Below are positions 57,509 through 64,000 of a DNA stretch of 64,000 nt, piece after piece. The notes below the pieces were generated by a model that saw only the letters and a program-made list of their open reading frames with translations, was not told the origin of the DNA and ran no database searches. The stretch covers positions 145,429-209,428 of the forward strand of contig JAMAHW010000077.1 of the NCBI GenBank assembly GCA_023627715.1, read 5' to 3'. How positions within the stretch are numbered: position 1 is the stretch's first letter; every line of letters begins with the position of its first letter. The DNA is from Periconia sp. R9002 (taxonomy: Eukaryota > Ascomycota > Dothideomycetes > Pleosporales > Periconiaceae). The position numbers and the translations under genes were made by a program.

Positions 57509-59018
57509 GTTGTTGAAGCGCCTGAAGGGAAGAATGTACTTCAAGAATGTGATTCGAAAGAATCAGATCCTAGGGGATTGAGCGGCTTTAAATACTTAGC
57601 CCCGTTGGTGGAATCGGAGTGAGGTTGCGGAATCGGGAACTCACCTCGTTCCGACTTCCTACAACCGAATCGGTTGACACTGGGAGTAACTTATTATTGT
57701 CTCGATCCAGCCTAGCAATTTACAAGGATCAAGGCAATTAGGTGGTGAGATTCTAGTCGACGAGGGTGTTGATGTCAGACGTCAAATCTGAGTACAAAAG
57801 ATATTGTATGGTTTTGCTAGGCATGCAACCTAGTCGAGGAAACTGAATCCTTTATATACACACCGCTTCCCCTCCACAACACCGAATGTGGGACCCGTCA
57901 GCCTCGGACCCGAGAGATAACGGCATCTTTCGTCCATCGCTAGTTTTCAAAAAAGTGAGCTTTGGATGTCGTGTACCCTGCTGCGCTACATCTAAATGAT
58001 GATAGTTTCGTGTTGTGGTTTTGCCGTTATCATAGGACCACATAGTTGATCATCCTTCGGTCTTTTGTATCATAGCCAATGAGATGCCGGCGTATGCTGT
58101 ATTAGTATACCCATATCTGTACACTTGCTAACGTTAGTTCTGATAGTTATATCCTAATAGGGATTACCCACTGAAAAAGTACCTAATGAGGTGATCAATA
58201 CGAGACTGCCAGTTTCTCACTAAGAGAGGTGGTCCAATTGACGATTAGCGAAACCCGCAATAGGTCTATCGGTGCGATCCGGGCAATCAACAATGTGACT
58301 ATGCAACAATGGCTACATGAAATCGGGGTAGAATCAGCCACTCAGCGGCGATAGCAACTTATTCAAAATCCGGGATGGTGTTTAAGTGGACGCGCATACA
58401 GGATTGGGGCCGAACGCAGAAGCGGGCGAGCGTAGAAGTGGGCGAACACCGGTGATAGGCGACAATATTCTCGCACGACAAAATACAGACGCGGTTAAGA
58501 AATGGGGGTATCACAGGCGCGACAGTAAATTGTGAGACGAATCACTCAGAGATTTGACCTAAGCCGACGTGAAATGCGGGGAGCCGCATAGCGCCATTGT
58601 TAGACGATGTTCACGGAAAACCCGCACCTTCCATCACGCTAGAGATATCCAATTGAAAGTACTTCGCGTCTATGATTTAAGTACTAAGGCATGAGACTGA
58701 ACAACAGCTTCTCTGTTTCCCATTAATCGATGCAAGTTTTTAGGAGGGAAAAACAATGTGATTGTCTCCAAATCCGCAGCCATTGAGCATTAGGCCTTAG
58801 TACGAGGAAGCAGGGCGTAAGAGACTAAGACGCCACTACCAATCACCTAATTGAGCTCCACACTATTACCAATCTCCAAAAATGTGCACAATTCCTGACT
58901 CTCTTCTATTCACGATACTATTTACAATGAAATTCCAGCGAGCGCTTTAGAGTACCGGCAACTAAGCTTACTCTTCAACCACTTCATGTACAAGAGGCAC
59001 CATGTCGTACCTAGCAAC
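57509..59018. other. Intergenic, nothing recognised
   Basis: 1.5 kb. A 63-codon minus-strand frame (57852-58043) has no known motif. The rest looks like ordinary spacer. Confidence 0.45.
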
Positions 59019-59994
59019 TTAAAAGATTTCCTGGTCATCGTACGCCCTGACACTCTCCAACCTCTCTCTGACCACCTTGGGATCTCTGCACACATGCTTG
59101 CTATCCCAGCCATCGCTACCGCCATTGTGGTCAGGGAAAGTCGTCTCCAACCCTTCGAGCGCCATATCAGCCGAGCACAAAATGGCCTGACGCATGTAAT
59201 CGAAGCAGTGGATCATGTGCCAGTGGTGATCCTCGGGCAGTTCGTGGTTACTCGTAAGACCCGAGTAGACACGCACGACGGCAAACAAGCAGTGTAGCTG
59301 GTGCGTCATGGATGTGGTGAAGACGGTCTGTCCTTCGTCCCATATGATGGGTGTAGGGAAGTCGCGGTAAGCAGGGTTCCACGGGTCGGTGATGTTTTGG
59401 AAGCCCATGCCCTTGGGCATCAAGTCGTTCCAGGCGCGCATCGTGTTTGGGTTGGAGAAGAACTCGGACGTGTTATAGGGAGCGAAGGTTTGGTTGATGT
59501 GGAATTGAGTGATTTGGGTAGGAACTGTTGTTTATTAGCCACTTTTGAACAACTTATTGAAGCTCCTCTGTGCATGCAAGAGGGAGAAGTAACTCACTAT
59601 GCGGTCCCCATCCAGTAATATCTCCTCCAACCTCCGCCCTACTGGTACTTCTTTCAGGCTTTGTCGTACCCATTGACATATCCGTGTTCGAAAACCAAGG
59701 GATGTACTTGAGATAGCCTTGCTCCTTCGCCAACAATCCCACAATCACAATCTGCAACGTAATCACAACGAACCACCTGGACGCTTTGAGTACGCTTAGG
59801 CACACGTTCCTCTTTCCACTTCGCGATGCTCTTGCTCTGTGTGTGTAAGGGTTGCTGGAATCCCACTCTTTTTCAAGCGGATCCATGAGAGATTCGACTT
59901 CGGTCGCGGAGTCTGAGTCGGAAGAGCGCTGCGAGTGCGTCCGGGTGTGTGTAGGGGTTGGCAAGCCCTTGTATGCGTGTGTCGACGACATCAT
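59019..59994 (-). CDS. UstYa-like (DUF3328) oxidase
   Basis: Two exons on the minus strand, 59994-59598 and 59524-59019, give 300 residues; the 73-nt intron has GTGAGT and AACAG ends. A cytosolic Ser-rich tail precedes one membrane helix (WFVVITLQIVIVGLLA, residues 74-89), so it is a type II membrane protein. Both family HxxHC motifs are present: HQLHC (207-211) and HMIHC (235-239), with the following FDYMRQAILC typical of the family. UstYa-type enzymes carry out oxidative cyclisation, chlorination or desaturation in fungal secondary metabolism, often of ribosomal peptides. No precursor peptide, synthase or P450 is visible nearby; the neighbours are an amidohydrolase and DUF6594 proteins. The family is certain, its product unknown. 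Confidence 0.9.
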
Positions 59995-60997
59995 GTTTTT
60001 CCTTTCCTGAGTAATATACGGTAGGAGAATGAAGTATGTACGGAAAGAATGAAGCGAGTTGGTTATTGACACCAGGTCAATCAACTCAAGAAAAGAAAAG
60101 GTATTAAAGTGATCCGGGGTAGTGACGAAGAGCAAACAACAGGAAAAGAAGAGAGCAAGAGTGGGCGCCCGCGACTGCACAGCAGGTGAAGAGAAAGCAA
60201 GACGAAAAGGCCTCAGGGTCGCGACGGGGCGCTCAGGTACATATTCTATCGCTAACTGATCGCTGCATAATGAATCACGGCGGCAGCGTGTCGCGCATTC
60301 TCTCCACACGATATCAAACACGGTACGTTTGGGTCACGGAGCATGGGTGGTGCCACACAGAACTCAAAAGAGTTTGGTGACCCGGCTCGAATTTTCCAGA
60401 CTTTGCGATTCTAGTTTCACGTCCGATACCTGGCCTTTTAAGAGGAGAGAACATCGAGAACACCGTATACGCATCGCTCAATTGTCAGATAACACTATAC
60501 TGAGAAGCTCAACTATTCAACATATAGCTCTATGGTGTTCCTCCAACGCGTATCAGCGAAGCGGCTATCTCCAGACGTCTCGGGCTGTCGTGTTTCAACT
60601 ACACATCTGACGCGCGCTAGCCGTATCGGGTCTAACACACAGCCTCATTTGGTTTGGTAGGATGCGGAAACGGAGACGAAAAACGTTTCGCCTGGTGGCA
60701 ACGCTTAAACTACTTGGCTTTTAGCACAAGCTTTCTTGCATCAAGCTATTACAAGGTGTATGCCCTTATGCGAAATGGTGGGATTGTTTGATAGGTTCAT
60801 TGAATTGCTGATATTACTGCTAAGTAGTGTATCTCGAACTGTGGGAAGAGGTTTGTTTTCTTGGGCTTGGCAGGTATATTTGATATTTCCAAGTGGGTTT
60901 TGGGGGGTTCGTTGTGTATCTGGATTCGGTATACATGGTACTGGGATACAGATACCCTGTTGTTTGCAGGATGCGATGGAACAACCCCTCTCCATCT
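59995..60997. other. Intergenic, nothing recognised
   Basis: Holds the promoter of the UstYa-like gene and the 3' flank of the second DUF6594 gene. The open frame extending upstream to 60321 is not protein-like before the ATG. Confidence 0.5.
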
Positions 60998-62004
60998 TTA
61001 ACATTGGCAAGTCGTATTGAACATAGCACCAGCTGCCGGCTTTACCTCCTGTACTTCCGTCAAAACCTGGCCAACAAATACAACTGACACGGCAGTAAAC
61101 CCTGCAACAACTGTGAAGATATCTGTTCTTTTAGCACCCGTGAAGATTTGCATGCAAGCCACAATCAGAAGATTGAATCCCGCGATAGTACCCATCCGGC
61201 CATTGAACGAGTTGATCTTTGCCAATGTCCACATACAGCCAATGGGCAACATGCTGGCGATGATACAATTAAACCACGAGGTGATTCGCAGCACGGTCTT
61301 ATCGTAATAGAGTGCCTCTGTATTCTTTCCAGGTTTCGCAAACCACCTCATCGGATAAACGGCGTAATTTGCAATGAAGCTCGAGAATCGATCTTCCCTG
61401 ACTCGGTGTGTGAAGGAAAGGAATTCCCCCATGTTGTAGTCTTCTTTGTCCGGCCTTCCCCACAAGAACTTGTCGATTCCAGTCAAAGGATCGTTCATGC
61501 GTTCTGGTGAGAAAATGCATTTTCGGATGTCCTTTACGTCATATTTATCTGGTCTTCCGATGTTGTGAATTACTTGTTGCTGCACAAGAGCTTCATCTTA
61601 CGTATAGTTAGCTTCACTCGCACATGTATCGTTCGGTTGTTAGAGATACTGTACTCTTTCAACTTCTCGCGGATTTGCAGGATTAGGTTTAACTGGACAG
61701 AGTCGTCGTAAAAAGCGGAGTTTCCCAGGTAATGGTAGTCTTTTGCATACAGATTTCGATTCCCCTTCGTGCTAACACTATCCCTGTATTCTAATTGCTT
61801 CAATCGATCTTCTAATGTCATGAGCTCAAATTGCATATAGAGTAGATTGCGTGCATTAAGAGCACCAAATCGACGGAATATTGCCATCTCAGGGGTTTTT
61901 TGCATCTGCCCGGCTAGCTGAGGGTAGCCAGGAACAAGAGAGTCGAGGATCTTGCTCATAGTGCTGAAGCTTGGTAGCTCTCCTTCATTTAAGAAGCCTG
62001 CCAT
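60998..62004 (-). CDS. DUF6594 membrane protein (copy 2)
   Basis: Two exons on the minus strand, 62004-61650 and 61596-60998, give 317 residues; the 53-nt intron has a GTATCT donor, a GCTAAC branch and AAG acceptor. It is a clear paralogue of the gene at 55640: PGYPQLAGQMQKTPEMAIFR, RRFGALNARNLLYMQFEL, LEDRLKQLEYRDSV, QIREKLKEY before the intron and EALVQQQVIHNIGRPDKYD after it. The same three C-terminal membrane segments follow (WFNCIIASMLPIGCMWTL, TIAGFNLLIVACMQIF, FTVVAGFTAVSVVFVGQV), with no intron where copy 1 has one before FTA. The C-terminus is longer and ends with two cysteines (TTCQC). Function unknown. Confidence 0.82.
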
Positions 62005-62661
62005 ACTGGTTTACCATGAAGAGAAAACATAAAACTAGACAATTATGTGAAGGAACGAAGGACGACGAGCCCGTATAATTAGTTCACGGTCGTAGAGAAA
62101 AGAGAACTCTCCGCATTTCTTTACCCCTTTTAAAAACTAGTAAATTGGTGCGTCGTATCACGTAGCTTAGTTCTGCATTTGTAAAACATTACACCGCAGG
62201 AGGTTGAACACATCATACCCGCTGTTTTGTGTTACTGCTTAAGTATATCATACACCTTTCCTTAGGTTTGTACCTAGTCTCTGGTAGGTTCAGTTTATCG
62301 AAGATCTACCATACATCTCACTGGTTTCTAGGATAATTTCTTAGTAAACTAGGGGTATACAAAGTAGAAGGGTTAGATAGAGTTCTTTTTCTCACTGTAC
62401 CGCAGCATATTTCCTTTCCTAGGACCTTATCGCGTTTTCAAGTGATAGGATTACATTTCTTGAATATTATTCGTGCATTATATATGTATTTCCTTCTAAC
62501 TTTTACTAGCCAAGATAGTATCATCCTTACGCCCGCAGGTATCTAGATAAAGGGTAAGTAGTATGGACTAGGTGAAAGGCAAGAGGAGGATAGCACATAC
62601 CATTTACTCCAGTTTTCATACTATACGTCTTTCCCTCAAATATCTCTATTCATTATAATAA
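62005..62661. other. AT-rich intergenic region
   Basis: AT-rich sequence without recognised genes; the promoter of the second DUF6594 gene lies near its left end. Confidence 0.45.
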
Positions 62662-63069
62662 TTACTTCCGTGCGCCTATTATACTCTGCAATGACTAGGT
62701 ATATATATTAGCCTTTTCTTATGTATTTACCTTCTGAGAAAAAAGAAAGAAAGAAGAAAAACATACCTCCTCTACGGTAGAAGATCGATCTATGATTCTT
62801 ATGTTAGCTACTTCCTCTTACTTCTAAAAATTTTACTTACTAGTTCCTGTATGTTGTTCATTATTTGATAAAGTTGGTATCGTAGTCCCAGATGTAGGAG
62901 CTAAGCTCTTAGCTCTTAAAGATGGATTTTGAATTGCCGTCTGTTGTGTACTTCTTATGTCTGTATCTGAAAAGGAAGACGTTTCCCGTTCACCCTTTTG
63001 TGAAAAAGAATTAAGGAGGGATTTAGCGAACTGCCTGAAGCCACCTCTATTATTTTGGTTAGAAGGCAT
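62662..63069 (-). CDS. Short candidate gene or 5' remnant of a larger gene
   Basis: The ATG at 63069 opens a Ser/Thr/Gln-rich, hydrophilic frame (GGFRQFAKSLLNSFSQKGE near the start). It reaches a consensus GTAAGT donor at 62840 exactly before its stop. A 51-nt intron with a GCTAAC branch leads to a 23-nt exon (62789-62767), then a GTATGT donor, a GGCTAAT branch and a TTGCAG acceptor lead to 62685, where the frame ends after seven codons. That gives exons 63069-62841, 62789-62767 and 62685-62662, 91 residues. The good splice signals argue that it was or is a gene; the abrupt end suggests that only the 5' part of a longer gene survives. No family is recognised. Confidence 0.35.
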
Positions 63070-63599
63070 GGTGTAAAAACGAGGGTACAAGTTGATATCG
63101 CCAGATCTTGGAATAAGAAAAGGCGATAGAAAAGGTTTTTCGAATGTATAGAAGTTGATTTTCGAGCAAGTTGAGGTTTCGGACTTGAAGGTAAAAGAAG
63201 GTACGTGGAATATATAAAGCAAAGTTGCTGTCAGTGCGCGGTGTGATAGAGTCATAGTGATGAATTACGGGTCGGTTTCAATAGTATGAGTCTTCAAAAG
63301 GATAGAATATTGATAGTGACGTGTTGTGAGACTCATAGATGTGTATGTAGATGTCTGGCTGTTCTGCTCCTGCCTTTGTCCAGTCTTCGCAGTTGATTGG
63401 TGTGATTAGTGACGGTATAAACGCTGGCATCGATCTTAGGTTACGTCCTTAGCTAGGGGCGTGCGCATAGGGAACTATTGGTTACTATGAAAGCATATAG
63501 AGGTGTGTAGGACCTACACTAACCTTGCTCATGACTACGCCTCCCGTCTTACCTAGTCCCTATGACCTTACTTGTGACTTGTCTCCTCTTACCCATACA
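63070..63599. other. Intergenic, nothing recognised
   Basis: Upstream of the short candidate gene. No motif recognised. Confidence 0.45.
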
Positions 63600-63921
63600 G
63601 TTTTCGCCCGCACACCCTTAACTCTATCAACTTTCTACTTTCCACTCCCCCCTCTTTCATTTCTTTTCTCTCTCTATTCCTTTACTCTCACCTATATATC
63701 TCTTACCCCTCTTGTCCACAAACTCGTTTCTCCTCTACACACACCTACTTCCCCCCTCCCCTCTCTCACCCACTCCTTACAATACAGCCACCTAAGGAAT
63801 CAAAGAAAATACCCTCCTATCACCCGCTTACTTAATCCTCTTCCTTTTACTTACTCTCCTCCCTCTCACATCCATCCTTTCACTTCCTCCCTCTTACTTA
63901 TCTGCCTGCCCCATCTCCAAA

Positions 63922-63922
<1 letters not shown>
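63600..63922. repeat. Strand-asymmetric pyrimidine-rich tract
   Basis: About 320 bp in which the plus strand is strongly biased to C and T (runs such as cttctactttccactccccc and ctcccctctctcacccactc). There is no exact repeat unit. It could be a 5' leader/promoter of a gene to the right of the window, or a low-complexity spacer. Confidence 0.6.

Positions 63923-64000
<78 letters not shown>
63923..64000. repeat. (CA)n microsatellite running off the window
   Basis: A pure CA dinucleotide repeat of at least 39 units reaches the last base of the window, so its full length is unknown. Confidence 0.95.

Overview
The window is nuclear DNA of a filamentous ascomycete (Pezizomycotina). The evidence is short introns of about 45-75 nt with GT..AG ends and CTAAC-like branch sites. 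The gene families are typical of these fungi: UstYa/DUF3328, DUF6594, DUF7580, DUF7053, SAT4/rhodopsin-domain membrane proteins and STAND-type N-terminal domains. Gene spacing is moderate, and decayed gene copies lie between intact genes. I could not fix the species. Exon joins below were worked out by hand from splice signals and frame continuity; gene names are family-level readings, not database results.

Left part (1-17.7 kb): a SnoaL/NTF2-like small protein; a decayed ankyrin-repeat gene; a three-exon secreted protein with jacalin-like and aerolysin-like parts; a heavily broken S9B dipeptidyl-peptidase pseudogene with a VHL-like insert; a dynamin-type GTPase with an in-frame TAG before its C-terminal effector region; a secreted Lys/Glu-rich protein; an ADP-ribosylglycohydrolase; and a seven-helix rhodopsin-domain protein.

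Middle (19-32 kb): a secreted BBE-type FAD oxidase; a ~280 bp inverted-repeat element with a telomere-like core; an SDR with a GC-AG intron; an Ohr/OsmC peroxidase; and an MFS sugar transporter, separated by gene-poor stretches with weak coding relics.

Right part (31.7-64 kb): two head-to-head retropepsin-fold genes; a Helo/STAND-N-like gene whose first exon is only the ATG; an F-box/LRR-like gene; a GH31 glycosidase; a DUF7053 gene; a 1577-residue C2H2 zinc-finger protein divergent from a DUF7580 gene; and then a 7.4 kb block of DUF6594, amidohydrolase, UstYa-like oxidase and DUF6594, all on the minus strand. The window ends in a long pyrimidine-rich strand and a (CA)n run.

How genes may work together is mostly inference. 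Pore-forming, dynamin, Helo-like, DUF7580 and zinc-finger proteins resemble the accessory repertoire linked to fungal self/non-self recognition and defence. The UstYa, amidohydrolase and DUF6594 block could be a small metabolic cluster, but no backbone synthase or RiPP precursor is visible.
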